Below are positions 1-8,610 of a DNA stretch of 64,000 nt, one piece after another (position 1 is the first letter of the stretch; each line of letters starts with the position of its first letter). The position numbers and the translations under genes were made by a program. The DNA lies in assembly GCF_041397485.1 (NCBI RefSeq), contig NZ_JAWKWO010000001.1, positions 1,116,001-1,180,000 on the forward strand, read 5' to 3'. The notes beneath the pieces are model-generated. The model saw only the letters and a program-made list of their open reading frames with translations, did no database searches and had not been told where the DNA came from. Source of the stretch: Zhengella sp020637775 (GTDB taxonomy: Bacteria > Pseudomonadota > Alphaproteobacteria > Rhizobiales > Rhizobiaceae).

Positions 1-106
1 TCTGCGCCTTCAGATCCGCCGGCGTCTCGACGACGGGAAGCTGCAATTGCACCAGCCCGATCACCACGCCGTTGGGTGTCTTGTTCAGTCCGCCGAGCGC
101 ACTCAT
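1..106 (-). CDS. Formamidase/aliphatic amidase N-terminus (partial, runs off the left edge)
   Basis: Only the first 35 codons are in the window, starting MSALGGLNKTPNGVVIGLVQ. The phrase LVQLQLPVVETPADLKAQ resembles the opening beta-strand of nitrilase-superfamily formamidases (AmiF/FmdA type), which hydrolyse formamide to formate and ammonia. The catalytic Glu-Lys-Cys residues lie outside the window. The ATG is 10 bp after the end of the upstream permease gene, so it is probably the last visible member of the BMP transporter operon. A formamidase fits a pathway that opens a nitrogen ring and releases formamide. The call rests on a short N-terminus, so another nitrilase-family amidase is possible. 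Confidence 0.55.
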   Translation of the reverse strand, partial: MSALGGLNKTPNGVVIGLVQLQLPVVETPADLKAQ

Positions 107-116
107 GGCTTGCCTC

Positions 117-1037
117 CTATTTGACGATGGACAATTCGCCCGGCGCGGCCCGCGCCGCCGCGTTGGAACGCGCCGTGGCGATCATGATGAAAAGGGTGAG
201 GATGTAGGGAGCGGCGTTGAAGAAGTAGTAGCCCTGGCTGATGCCCACCGACTGAAGGGCCGGACCGATGGCGCCCGCCGCCCCGAACAGCAGCGCGGCG
301 AGAATGCAGCGGATCGGGTTCCAGCGCGCGAAGATGACCAGCGCCACCGCCATCAGCCCCTGGCCCGATGACAGGCCCTCGTTCCACGAACCGGGATAGG
401 ACAGCGACAGGAAGGCCCCGCCCGCTCCGGCCAGGAAGCCGCCAAGTCCGGTCGCCATCACCCGCACCGCGACCGGGTTGACGCCCATGGCGCGCGCCGC
501 CGGTTCGCTGTCGCCGGTCATGCGCAGGATCAGCCCCCAGCGGGTATTGCCCAGCGCCCACCACATGGCGACCGCCACACCGATGCCGATGAAGAACAGC
601 GGGTTGATCTCCAGCGCCTTTTCCAGCGCCGGGTTCGATGACCAGCCGCCCAGCGGCAGGGCCTCCAGGCGCGGCGCCGAAGGCTGGATATACGGTTTGC
701 CGAAAAAGAAGGCGACGCCGGTGCCGAAACTCATCATGGCAATGCCGACGGCAATGTCATTGACCCGTGGCAGGCTGCAGATGGCGCCATGCATGATGCC
801 CAGGAAAATGCCCGACACTCCGGCCGCCAGTACGCCCAGCCAGGGCGATCCGGTCTGGTAGGACAGCGCATAGGCGACCATGGCGCCAAGTACGAGCGTG
901 CCCTCCAGCCCCAGGTTGATGCGCCCCGACTTCTCCGTCAGCGTTTCGCCCAGCGCCACGAACATGAACGGCGTCGAAACCCGGATGGCGCCGCCCAGCA
1001 TGGCGATCAGGATGGTGGCAAGCGCGTCCTCGCTCAT
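117..1037 (-). CDS. ABC transporter permease, BMP/nucleoside-type, second subunit
   Basis: This 306-residue, very hydrophobic protein belongs to the RbsC/LivH-like permease family found with BMP (Med/PnrA) binding proteins. It is the shorter of the two permeases, like NupQ/YufQ. The central stretch EPAARAMGVNPVAVRVMATG is the cytoplasmic loop that docks the ATPase. The start ATG overlaps the stop of the upstream permease (ATGA, 1037-1034), which indicates translational coupling. With its partner it should form the inner-membrane channel for a nucleoside, purine or related compound. The ATP-binding subunit is not in the visible part of the operon and may lie beyond the left edge. Confidence 0.85.
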   Translation of the reverse strand: MSEDALATILIAMLGGAIRVSTPFMFVALGETLTEKSGRINLGLEGTLVLGAMVAYALSYQTGSPWLGVLAAGVSGIFLGIMHGAICSLPRVNDIAVGIAMMSFGTGVAFFFGKPYIQPSAPRLEALPLGGWSSNPALEKALEINPLFFIGIGVAVAMWWALGNTRWGLILRMTGDSEPAARAMGVNPVAVRVMATGLGGFLAGAGGAFLSLSYPGSWNEGLSSGQGLMAVALVIFARWNPIRCILAALLFGAAGAIGPALQSVGISQGYYFFNAAPYILTLFIMIATARSNAAARAAPGELSIVK

Positions 1038-2140
1038 GTCCGGTCACTCGCAATTGTCGGTTTGAAGATGGCGAAGCGGCCATGCAGCGTCTCGCTGGCC
1101 AGCAGGACCACGAAGATGATGCCCTGCAACACCAGAGCCGTGGCGTCCGGCATGTCCATGCGCCGCTGGATCAGCCCGCCCGATGCCTCGATGGCGCCGA
1201 ACATGATGGCGACCGGCACGATGACCAGCGGGTTGTGCCGCGCGACGAAGGAAACGAGAATGCCGGTAAAGCCGTAGCCGGCCACCAGCGAGGCATTCGC
1301 CTGGCCGTGAATGGCAGCGACCTCGTAGAAACCGGCCAGCCCCGCCGCCGCGCCGGCAATGGCCGAACAGGCTACGATCAGCTTGCCGACCGGCAGGCCC
1401 TGGGCGAGCGCGGCGCGCGGATTGCCGCCCGTCACCCGCGCTGCGAAGCCGAAGGTCGTGCGCGCCATCAGGAGATAGAGCAGCACCGCCAGCACGATGC
1501 CGGCCACCAGCCCCCAATGCACGTCGGTGCCGGGGATGGCGCCGACCATGTAGTCCTTGCCGATGGGCATGGTCGAGGGCTTGTTCTGCGAGGCAGGGTC
1601 GCGCAACACGCCTTCCACGAAGAAATTCATGATGGCGATGGCGATATAGGTCAAAAGCAGTGTCGAGATCGTTTCGTTGACGCCGCGCGCATGGCGAAGC
1701 CAGCCGGCGATCGCGTTCCATCCGGCCCCCGCCGCCATGGCCAGCGCGGCCATCAGCACGAGCGTGATGGCCACAGGCACGCCGGAAGAGACCAGCGGAA
1801 TGGCGATGGCCGCCGCGGCGAAGCCACCCAGCACCAGCGCGCCTTCCGCGCCGATCATGGTCAGCCCGATCTGCGCCGGTATGGCGAAGGCAAGCCCGGT
1901 CAGGATCAGCGGCGCGGAGCGCTGCAACGTGTTCTGGAAGGAGAAGGACGTGCCGAACCCGCCGCGCCAGACAAGCTGGAAGAACTCCACCGGACTCTTG
2001 CCCAGCAGCAGAAGGAAGAGCGAGAACACGACCGCCGAGGCGATCAGCGCGCCAAGCGGAATGACGACCTTTTCGGCCGCGCCCAGCAGGCGGGCCGAGG
2101 GCTGGAAAGGACGCGTCGGGGAAATGTCTGTGGCTGCCAT
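1034..2140 (-). CDS. ABC transporter permease, BMP/nucleoside-type, first subunit
   Basis: A 368-residue membrane protein of the RbsC-like permease family, corresponding to the longer NupP/YufP-type partner. The N-terminus has a short cytoplasmic tail followed by a hydrophobic helix (ALIASAVVFSLFLLLLG). The family pattern GGNPRAALAQGLPVGKLIV, near residue 240, is the ATPase-contact loop. It begins 82 bp after the binding-protein gene and overlaps the next permease by 4 bp, so the order is binding protein, permease, permease, amidase. It would carry a nucleobase or nucleoside-like ligand across the inner membrane. The exact substrate cannot be read from the sequence. Confidence 0.85.
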   Translation of the reverse strand: MAATDISPTRPFQPSARLLGAAEKVVIPLGALIASAVVFSLFLLLLGKSPVEFFQLVWRGGFGTSFSFQNTLQRSAPLILTGLAFAIPAQIGLTMIGAEGALVLGGFAAAAIAIPLVSSGVPVAITLVLMAALAMAAGAGWNAIAGWLRHARGVNETISTLLLTYIAIAIMNFFVEGVLRDPASQNKPSTMPIGKDYMVGAIPGTDVHWGLVAGIVLAVLLYLLMARTTFGFAARVTGGNPRAALAQGLPVGKLIVACSAIAGAAAGLAGFYEVAAIHGQANASLVAGYGFTGILVSFVARHNPLVIVPVAIMFGAIEASGGLIQRRMDMPDATALVLQGIIFVVLLASETLHGRFAIFKPTIASDRT

Positions 2141-2222
2141 GTCCAGGCTTCTGTCAGAAGGAGGAAAGGAGTGCCGGCAGCCACACCGGGGGCGTTGGTC
2201 ACGGGCTGCCGGCGCGGGAGGA

Positions 2223-3338
2223 TCAGGTGATCGAGCCGATCACGCCCTCCAGCAGGTAATCCATGCCGTCGAGATACGGGTCGTAATTGTCGTAATCCTT
2301 GTCGATGACGACATTGCCCTTGTTGTCCTTCAGCATGCCGGCATAGATCGGCTTCTTTTCCTTCAGACCGGCGATCGCGGCTTCCGCCGCCTTGACGGCT
2401 TCCGGTGTCGCGCCCGCGCCAAACGGCGTGTTCTGCACCATGTCATTGTCATAGCCACCGACCACGACGTTGGGCAGCGCCTCGCCGCTGGAAAGCATGT
2501 CGGCATACATCCTGTAGATGGTTTCCCACTTGTATTCCGCACCCGTGATGAAGCCCTTGGGTGCCAGCGGCGCCTGCGAGGCATTGTGGCCGCAGGATTT
2601 CACGCCGCGCCCTTCCGCCGTTTCGATCACCACCTTCGGCCCGTCGACATGGCAGGTGAGCACGTCGCAGCCCGCGTCCACCAGCGCATTTGCGGCCTCC
2701 GCCTCGCGAACCGGCAGCGACCAGTCGCCGGTGAAGATCACCTGGACCGTGGCATTCGGGTTCACCGAGCGGGCGCCCAGCAGCACCGAATTGATGTTGG
2801 ACAGAACGGTCGGGATCGGCTTGGCCGCGACGAAGCCGATCTTGCCGGTGGCGGACGACAGGCCGGCGGCGACACCGTTCACGTAATGCGCCTGGTTGAG
2901 ATAGCAGAAATAGCTGCCCGCATTGGCCGGGTCGGTGTCCTTGTTCCACAGCGGCGCGGCATGGCGGAACTGGACGTCCGGATACTTCGCGGCAAGATCG
3001 GTGACGAACGGCTTGTAATAGCCGAACGACGTGGCGAGGATGAGGTTGGCGCCATCAAGGTTGATCATGGATTCCATGGACTTGGCCACGGCATCGGTTT
3101 CCGGCACGTTCTCTTCCTCGATCACCGTGACATTCGGCACCGACTTGAGGATTTCCATGGCCACCGCATGGGCCTGGTTCCATCCGAAATCGTCGCGCGG
3201 CCCGACATAGACCGCGCCCAGCACGACATCGCCGGCTGCACGCGCCGGCGCGATGGCGCCCAGTGGCAAGGCCGTCGTGGCCAAACCCGCCAGCCCGGTC
3301 TTGAGCAATGAGCGGCGGGAGATTCCTTGATGAGACAT
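2223..3338 (-). CDS. BMP-family ABC transporter substrate-binding protein, Tat-exported
   Basis: A 371-residue periplasmic binding protein of the BMP/Med family, which binds nucleosides, purines and related ligands. The chosen ATG (3338) follows a good AGGAG and gives a twin-arginine signal (SRRSLLK, then a hydrophobic stretch ending APARA). A longer in-frame reading upstream has no signal peptide and is rejected. The mature protein starts GDVVLGAVYVGPRDDFGWNQ, a BMP-type N-terminal strand with the family's D-F-GWN-AH pattern. It is the first gene of a transporter operon with two permeases. Tat export suggests the protein folds in the cytoplasm. Confidence 0.87.
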   Translation of the reverse strand: MSHQGISRRSLLKTGLAGLATTALPLGAIAPARAAGDVVLGAVYVGPRDDFGWNQAHAVAMEILKSVPNVTVIEEENVPETDAVAKSMESMINLDGANLILATSFGYYKPFVTDLAAKYPDVQFRHAAPLWNKDTDPANAGSYFCYLNQAHYVNGVAAGLSSATGKIGFVAAKPIPTVLSNINSVLLGARSVNPNATVQVIFTGDWSLPVREAEAANALVDAGCDVLTCHVDGPKVVIETAEGRGVKSCGHNASQAPLAPKGFITGAEYKWETIYRMYADMLSSGEALPNVVVGGYDNDMVQNTPFGAGATPEAVKAAEAAIAGLKEKKPIYAGMLKDNKGNVVIDKDYDNYDPYLDGMDYLLEGVIGSIT

Positions 3339-3611
3339 TGATCCAGCTCCTGGTTCGTTCGCTTGTCTGTGGCTTCTCGGCGTGATGGACCGGCATGGCG
3401 CCATCGCTGCCACAGGAATAGCAAGCGCCATGCCAGACCTTGAAGCGAACACCATGACAATATAAAAGAATATAATATCAATAGCTTGTGGATTATGCAG
3501 GCCGAACGGGATCAGCCAGCGGCCGCTCGTCACATTCAGATCATTGATTTCTTTTTAAGCAGATATTTCACAGTGGCGCTTCTTTAAGCATTTGTAATGC
3601 GATTGCATACA
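3339..3611. other. AT-rich intergenic region with the likely promoter of the BMP transporter operon
   Basis: No coding signal was seen in about 270 bp. The part from 3450 to 3600 is much richer in A and T than the surrounding DNA and includes runs such as AATATAAAAGAATATAATA near 3459, as expected for a promoter or regulator target. It lies between the terminator of the oxygenase operon and the start of the binding-protein gene. No exact promoter hexamers could be assigned with confidence. Confidence 0.4.
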
Positions 3612-3638
3612 GAAAAAGGCCGGCACTGCTGCCGGCCC
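3612..3638 (-). terminator. Rho-independent terminator of the oxygenase/deaminase operon
   Basis: On the minus strand a perfect 8-bp stem GGCCGGCA/TGCCGGCC with a 4-nt loop (3618-3637) is followed by TTTTT (3617-3613). It lies 25 bp after the stop of the 2OG-Fe(II) oxygenase gene and ends the four-gene operon. Confidence 0.8.
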
Positions 3639-3662
3639 CTGCCTTCCAGAGCCTGTCTCCGC

Positions 3663-4625
3663 TCAGGCCAGCCCGCTCTTGGCATAGGTCGGGTTGAGCC
3701 GGCTTTCCAGGTAGTCCGCCCCGCTGATCGGCGGGTATCTTGCCGGTCGTCCAGGCCCCGTGCAGGTCGGCAGGCATTGCACGGCGGCATCCGGGTTCGG
3801 ATCGAGAAAGAAGGCGACGGAGAAACGCTCGCGTCCGGCCGGATTGACCACCCGGTGCGGCGTCGAGACATAGGTGTCATTGGTCCAGCGCATCAGGCAG
3901 TCGCCGATATTGCAGACATAGGCGCCCGGCACATGCGGCGCTGCCAGCCACGCGCCATCGCGGGTACGCACTTCCAGCCCGCCTGCATCGTCCGTCATCA
4001 ACAGGGTGACGCATCCATAATCGGTATGCTCTCCAGCGCCGAGTTGACCGGCCTCCATCGTGGCCGGACGCTCCGGGTAATGCAGCAGCCGCAAGGTCGC
4101 CAGCGGACGGTCGAGCTTGTCCTCGAAAAAATCTGCCGGCATGGAAAGATCGGTCGCGAAGGCACGGTGCAGAAGCCGTCCCAGCCCCCAGACCGCGTCG
4201 AAATAGGCCAGCATGGTATCGCGGAAGGCCGCCCGCTCCGGCCAGAGGTTCAACGCCCGGAACCGCGCGCCGTTGAGGATCTCGGGATCGTCCGATGCAA
4301 GCTCCAGCCCCACGTTGAAGGCCTCCTTCACATCGGCCGGCTTGCCCGGATCGAGCGATTCCCCACCCATGGGGATAAAGCCGCGATTGCCGGATGCCGC
4401 GGAATAGAGCGCCTTTCGCTTGTCCGCTTCCGGCGCGGCGAAAAACCGCTGCGCCTCGGAAAACACGTCGGCGATCAACCCGTCCTGAACGCCGTGGCCA
4501 GTGATGTAGAAAAAGCCGATGCCGCGGCAGGCCTCTCCGATTTCACCGGCCACCCGCGCCAGTCCCTCGCAACCGCCACTGCGCAGGGGCGTCAGGTCGA
4601 TGACCGGGATGTCCGCATTCGCCAT
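3663..4625 (-). CDS. 2-oxoglutarate/Fe(II) oxygenase, isopenicillin-N-synthase-like (copy 1)
   Basis: A 320-residue protein of the IPNS/DIOX-N plus 2OG-FeII-oxy family. The N-terminal module has IPVIDLTPL and GIGFFYITGHGV. The iron ligands are His and Asp in GAGEHTDYGCVTLL and His in HRVVNPAGRERFS, and the RxS pair of the same segment contacts 2-oxoglutarate. Such enzymes hydroxylate, desaturate or ring-close small molecules. It is the last gene of a four-gene operon with two deaminases, so the substrate is probably a purine-like heterocycle. Two ATGs lie next to each other (4628 and 4625). The second has the better distance from GGAG. A similar paralogue is encoded at 13547-14533. Confidence 0.85.
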   Translation of the reverse strand: MANADIPVIDLTPLRSGGCEGLARVAGEIGEACRGIGFFYITGHGVQDGLIADVFSEAQRFFAAPEADKRKALYSAASGNRGFIPMGGESLDPGKPADVKEAFNVGLELASDDPEILNGARFRALNLWPERAAFRDTMLAYFDAVWGLGRLLHRAFATDLSMPADFFEDKLDRPLATLRLLHYPERPATMEAGQLGAGEHTDYGCVTLLMTDDAGGLEVRTRDGAWLAAPHVPGAYVCNIGDCLMRWTNDTYVSTPHRVVNPAGRERFSVAFFLDPNPDAAVQCLPTCTGPGRPARYPPISGADYLESRLNPTYAKSGLA

Positions 4626-4637
4626 CATGGTCTCCTG

Positions 4638-5972
4638 TCAGGCAAAGACCCGCGCCGCAGCGCTGTGGTCGGCAATCAGTTTCTTGACATCGAGGCCGGG
4701 AATGGCCCCGTCGATGACCCGCCATTGGCCGGCCACCATCACCCGGTCGGCCCGGCTGGCGCCGCAATGCACCAGAGCGGCGATCGGGTCATGCGCACCG
4801 GAAAAACGCAGCTCGTCCAGCGTGAACAAGGCAAGATCCGCCTGCTTGCCCACCGCGATCTCACCGATGTCGGACCGTCCGAGACACCGGGCCGAGCCCG
4901 CCGTGGCCCAGCGAAGCGCATCGCGATGGGTGATGCGCTCGGCCGAAGCGTAGCCCAGCCGGTTGACCATCAGCGCATGGCGCACCTCTTCCATCAGGTT
5001 GGAGGAATCGTTGGAGGCGGAACCATCCACGCCGAGCCCTACCGGGCTGCCGGCTGCCTCCAGATCCAGCGTCTTGCAGAAGCCCGACGCCAGCACCGCG
5101 TTGGAGGTCGGGCAATGGCAGACGCCCACACCGTGCCGGCCCAGTTTCTCGCAATCCTCGCAGGTGAAATGAATGCCATGCGCCAGCCAGACGCGCGGTT
5201 GCAACCAGTTGCAATCCTCCAGCCAGTCGATCGGCCGGTAGCCGAATGCGGCCTTGCAGAAGTCCTCCTCGTCCTTCGTCTCGGCCAGATGCGTATGCAG
5301 CCGGCAATCGTATTTCTCCGCCAGGTCCGCGCTGCCGCGCATCACGCCGATACCGACATTGAACGGCGCGCAGGGCGCCAGCGCGATCTGCGTCATCGCC
5401 CCCTCGGACGTGTCATGGTACTTGCGCAAGACCCGTTCGCTGTCGGCCAGGATCGTGTCCTCGTCCTGGACGATGGTGTCGGACGGAATCGCCCCGTCTT
5501 TCTGCGACAGCGAAAGCGAACCGCGCGCCACCGTGGTGCGGATGCCGAGCGCCCGCGCTTCCTCGACCTCGATATCGGTGGCGTCCTCCAGCCCCTCGTA
5601 ATGCATGTAATTGTGATCCATGGCCGTCGTGCAGCCAGACAGCAGCAATTCGGCATAGGCCAGTCGCGCGCCGACGCGGAACATGTCGCGGTTCAGCCGG
5701 CTCCAGATCGGGTAGAGCGCCACCAGCCAGGGGAACAGTTCCTTGTCGCGCGCCACAGGATGCGCCCGGCACAGTGTCTGGAAGAAATGGTGGTGTGTGT
5801 TTATCAGCCCCGGCAGCACGACATGGCGCGAGGCATCGAAGGTCTCGTCCACAGGCTGCGAAGGCACCCCGCCGCTCGCTACGAGCTCGACGATGCGGCT
5901 GTCCTCGACGACCAGTCCTCCGCCGGCATCGTCGGCGAGGATGGCAAGCGGGGTCTTGATCCAGGTTCTCAA
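4638..5972 (-). CDS. Amidohydrolase, 8-oxoguanine deaminase type
   Basis: A 444-residue member of the TRZ/ATZ amidohydrolase subgroup. Metal-site motifs are visible: NTHHHFFQTL early, HTHLAET, AHGIHFTCEDCEKLG and LGVDGSASND. The opening WIKTPLAIL, the phrase LPGLINTHHHFFQTL and the following text closely resemble 8-oxoguanine deaminases, which convert 8-oxoguanine to urate plus ammonia. The start is a TTG at 5972 behind GGAG; a longer ATG reading to 6050 would overlap the upstream gene and lacks family similarity. It lies 12 bp before the oxygenase gene in a purine-type operon. A different amino- or oxo-purine analogue remains possible as substrate. Confidence 0.78.
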   Translation of the reverse strand: MRTWIKTPLAILADDAGGGLVVEDSRIVELVASGGVPSQPVDETFDASRHVVLPGLINTHHHFFQTLCRAHPVARDKELFPWLVALYPIWSRLNRDMFRVGARLAYAELLLSGCTTAMDHNYMHYEGLEDATDIEVEEARALGIRTTVARGSLSLSQKDGAIPSDTIVQDEDTILADSERVLRKYHDTSEGAMTQIALAPCAPFNVGIGVMRGSADLAEKYDCRLHTHLAETKDEEDFCKAAFGYRPIDWLEDCNWLQPRVWLAHGIHFTCEDCEKLGRHGVGVCHCPTSNAVLASGFCKTLDLEAAGSPVGLGVDGSASNDSSNLMEEVRHALMVNRLGYASAERITHRDALRWATAGSARCLGRSDIGEIAVGKQADLALFTLDELRFSGAHDPIAALVHCGASRADRVMVAGQWRVIDGAIPGLDVKKLIADHSAAARVFA

Positions 5973-5991
5973 GGGCGGCTCTCCGGAAGGG

Positions 5992-6591
5992 TCATGCAGG
6001 GCCGAGAAAGGCGGGCAGACGGGTGGCGACACGGTCGAGGAAGGCGGCACGGCTGGCGGGCGTCGAGACGTCCATCAGGTAATGCGCCAGGAAAAGCGTC
6101 CGGCAGCGCCGCGCGAACAGCGCGCGAAGGCCGCGAAGAACGGTCTTCTTGCCGGGATGACCGACAAGGATGGACCACCAGCGCGGCGCGCCGCAGGTGG
6201 TGATCACGGCACAGCGGGTGATGTTGGTGAGCAGCGGGCGGATCGGCGCGTTGTCCGGCGATACGGCAAAGGCCAGCCCCGGCGTGAAGACCCGGTCGAA
6301 CCAGCCCTTGAGCATGGCAGGCAGGCCGTACCACCAGGTCGGGTAGATGACGACGAGCGCCTCTGCCTCCGCCAGCCGCGCCGCATGACCCGGCAGCGGA
6401 TGGTCGTTGCGCGTCATGTCATTGTAGCGCCGCCGTTCGTCCGCGCCCATGACCGGATCGAAGTTCTCGGCATGGAGATCCAGCCAGTCCACCGCATGGC
6501 CGGCCGCCGCGACAGCCTCGCGGGCCTTGGCCGCAACGGCCAGGACATAGCTTTCGGGCACCGGGTGGCAGACGACCATGAGCACCTTCAT
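5992..6591 (-). CDS. NAD(P)H dehydrogenase (quinone)-like flavodoxin-fold protein
   Basis: A 199-residue flavodoxin-like protein of the NQO1/MdaB/YheR group. It begins MKVLMVVCHPVPESYVLAVA, where the first strand and the HPxPxSY loop bind FMN or FAD phosphate. The middle contains VVIYPTWWYGLPAMLKGWFD, which is the hallmark YPxWWxxxPAxLKGWxDRV pattern of this family. It would transfer two electrons from NAD(P)H to a quinone or other acceptor. The gene lies 19 bp from the deaminase gene. In this operon it could reduce a pathway intermediate or protect against quinone-like products; that role is inferred. Confidence 0.8.
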   Translation of the reverse strand: MKVLMVVCHPVPESYVLAVAAKAREAVAAAGHAVDWLDLHAENFDPVMGADERRRYNDMTRNDHPLPGHAARLAEAEALVVIYPTWWYGLPAMLKGWFDRVFTPGLAFAVSPDNAPIRPLLTNITRCAVITTCGAPRWWSILVGHPGKKTVLRGLRALFARRCRTLFLAHYLMDVSTPASRAAFLDRVATRLPAFLGPA

Positions 6592-6634
6592 GAAAGGCTG
6601 CTCCGGCCGCCTGCTTGCCCGGGTCCGCGCCGCA

Positions 6635-7126
6635 TCATTCCTCTCCGGTCCAGAAGCCTTCGTGCACGGCTGCGGATTCCTCCGCCAGCATCGGCCCCTC
6701 GACCGTGACCTTGCGCTGTCCAGCGGCAAACACGTCGCGGCAGGGCAGGTCCATGGTCAGGTTTTCGGGATCGGGGCCGATCAGGTCCTTGAGCGCCTTT
6801 TCGCTCATCCCATGCACGACATGGCCCACCCCGGCCCAGTAGACCGAACCGGCGCACATCGCGCAGGGTTCGGCGCTGGTGACCATGGTGCAATCTGCCA
6901 GTTCCTCCGCCGTAAACCGCAAGGAGGCTTCCGTCATCAGATTGCGCTCGGCATGGCCCGTCCGGTCGCCCTTCGTCCCGCAGGTATTCATCGCCTCCAG
7001 CAGGATGCCCCCGTCCGGCCCGGCCAGGAGCGCGCCGAAGGGATGATCGCCGCGCGCCCGCGATTCCCGGGCCAGTTCGATGGTGCGGCGCAAAAGCGCC
7101 TCCTTGCGGTCTTGTGATAGGATCAT
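6635..7126 (-). CDS. Zinc nucleobase/nucleoside deaminase (guanine/cytosine deaminase family)
   Basis: A 163-residue CMP/dCMP-type deaminase. The zinc and catalytic motifs are HAERNLM (His ligand plus proton-shuttle Glu) and EPCAMCAGSVYWAG (PCxxC ligands). The length and the GDHPFGALLAGPDG start match small guanine/nucleobase deaminases such as GuaD of the CDA fold. The first gene of the operon, it is followed by the flavoprotein, the 8-oxoguanine-type deaminase and the oxygenase. The start at 7126 follows AGGTG; an upstream in-frame ATG at 7243 adds a stretch without domain similarity. Guanine to xanthine is the likeliest reaction, but substrate choice cannot be fixed from sequence. Confidence 0.82.
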   Translation of the reverse strand: MILSQDRKEALLRRTIELARESRARGDHPFGALLAGPDGGILLEAMNTCGTKGDRTGHAERNLMTEASLRFTAEELADCTMVTSAEPCAMCAGSVYWAGVGHVVHGMSEKALKDLIGPDPENLTMDLPCRDVFAAGQRKVTVEGPMLAEESAAVHEGFWTGEE

Positions 7127-7603
7127 GCAGCACCTGCCTTTCACGCGAAAGCTAACGCCACGGCGCGATGCCGCGCAAGTCGTTTTGCGCATGATTTGTT
7201 CATTTTGTCGATTTGCATATTTTTTATTCAAGAGTTGACGCATTTACGGTCACCGCCAATGCCGGCACTGAAGGCTGCGGCCTGTTTGGCACAGGGATTT
7301 TCCATGTTTTTCAGTATTTTGCCCGGCCTTCAGAAAATCTGGCACGGCCCATGCATTGTGTTCTTCACGAGTAGAAGCGGTCAGGGTCAACCCCGGGACA
7401 TTGCTCGCCAAGGTCAGAATCTGTCCGGAGGCGAACCGTGCCGAACCCTGAAGTCTTCCTCTCCCATCCTCCCCCACGGCAGCGCCGGTTGATGCCCTCA
7501 TGGGCCTTTGCCGGTTTTCCCTATTCCCCCGGCCCCGTTCGGTCTGCCCGCCATGAAGAGGCTCATTCCGAACAGGGCCATCACTGACAGGAAGGTCATT
7601 GAC
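7127..7603. other. Divergent intergenic region between the deaminase operon and the NMT1-type transporter operon
   Basis: About 477 bp without a convincing gene. Near 7195-7240 an AT-rich tract (TTGTTCATTTTGTCGATTTG and following) probably contains the promoter of the minus-strand deaminase operon. The stretch closer to 7604 should hold the promoter of the transporter operon. No riboswitch-like structure or clear operator was recognised. The two divergent operons could share a regulator, but no regulator gene lies in this part of the window. Confidence 0.4.
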
Positions 7604-8602
7604 ATGCTGAAGACGCTTACAGCCAGACTTGCCGCCGGCGCCATGGCGCTCGCCGCCCTCTCGCTTCCCGCCGGCGCGGCCGACAAGGTCACTTACCAGC
7701 TCGACTGGCTCCCCGGCGGTGACAAGGCGCCCATCTATGTCTGCGTCCAGAAGGGCTTCTGTGCCGATGCCGGCCTCGATGTTTCCATCGAGCAGGGCCG
7801 CGGTTCGTCCGAGGCCATCACCAAGATCGCCACCGGCACGTCCGACATCGGCTCGGCCGACATTGGCGCGCTGATGGCCGCCCGCGTCAACGAAGGCGTT
7901 CCGGTCACCGCCGTCATGTCGCTGTTCAACAAGGGCCCGCATGCGTTCTATACATTGAAGGGCAATGGCATCGAGGCCATCGGCGACGTCAAGGGCAAGA
8001 AGATCGCCACCTCGCCCTTCACCTCGTCCAACGTCTTCCTGCCACTGGTTCTGGCCGACATCGGTCTGAGCGAAGGGGATATCACGCTGACGAAATCCGA
8101 TCCCGGCGCGCTCGGCCCGCTGCTGATGACCGGCGGCGCCGACGCCATCATCGCCTGGGTCACCGACGTGTCGCGCTACACCGGCCAGGCGAAGGAAGCC
8201 GGCAAGGAGATCGTCGTCATGCCGTGGTCGGCCGCCGGTCTCGAACTCTATTCGGCATCGCTGATCGCCTCCGACAAATTCCTTGCCGAGCGCCCGGATG
8301 TGGCCAGGCGCTTCATCGAGGCCTTCCGCAAGTCGGTCGAATTCGTCAGGGAAAACCCGACCGAGGCGGCCGCCGCCGTCACCGCCACGGTGCCGGAGTT
8401 GAAGTCGGAAGCTGTCGAGGGCTCGGTCAACGACACGCTCGTGTTGATCTTCAACGACGTGACCGAGGCAGACGGCCTGGGCGTGTTCAAGCCCGAACGC
8501 CTCAAGGCCACCTGGGAGCGCGTCTCCAGGGCACAGGGCCTCGACACGGCCAAGCTCGATCCCGAAACCGTCGTCAACCGTGCCTTCGTGCCGGGAAGCT
8601 GA
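7604..8602 (+). CDS. NMT1/SsuA-type ABC transporter substrate-binding protein
   Basis: A 332-residue periplasmic protein with a Sec signal peptide (MLKTLTARLAAGAMALAALS, cleavage near PAGAA-D). The phrase VTYQLDWLPGGDKAPIYVCV is the characteristic opening of the NMT1/THI5-like family (family pattern: L-W-P-n-aP-y-a), and QGRGSSEAITKIATGTSDIG is its ligand-loop segment. Members bind hydroxymethylpyrimidine, riboflavin, aromatic sulfonates and other aromatic heterocycles. The ATG at 7604 follows AGGAAGG. It heads an operon of binding protein, ATPase, permease and amidohydrolase, which implies import of a ring compound for hydrolytic deamination. Confidence 0.85.
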   Translation: MLKTLTARLAAGAMALAALSLPAGAADKVTYQLDWLPGGDKAPIYVCVQKGFCADAGLDVSIEQGRGSSEAITKIATGTSDIGSADIGALMAARVNEGVPVTAVMSLFNKGPHAFYTLKGNGIEAIGDVKGKKIATSPFTSSNVFLPLVLADIGLSEGDITLTKSDPGALGPLLMTGGADAIIAWVTDVSRYTGQAKEAGKEIVVMPWSAAGLELYSASLIASDKFLAERPDVARRFIEAFRKSVEFVRENPTEAAAAVTATVPELKSEAVEGSVNDTLVLIFNDVTEADGLGVFKPERLKATWERVSRAQGLDTAKLDPETVVNRAFVPGS

Positions 8603-8610
8603 GGTTCATC

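Noticed and set aside
3597..6203. 868-codon open frame on the plus strand
   Set aside because: It lies opposite three well-supported minus-strand genes and has the Arg/Gly/His-rich composition of a mirror frame in GC-rich DNA.
7127..7603. A purine riboswitch in the divergent region between the two catabolic operons
   Set aside because: No three-way junction with the conserved loop sequences could be drawn, and such riboswitches are rare in alphaproteobacteria.
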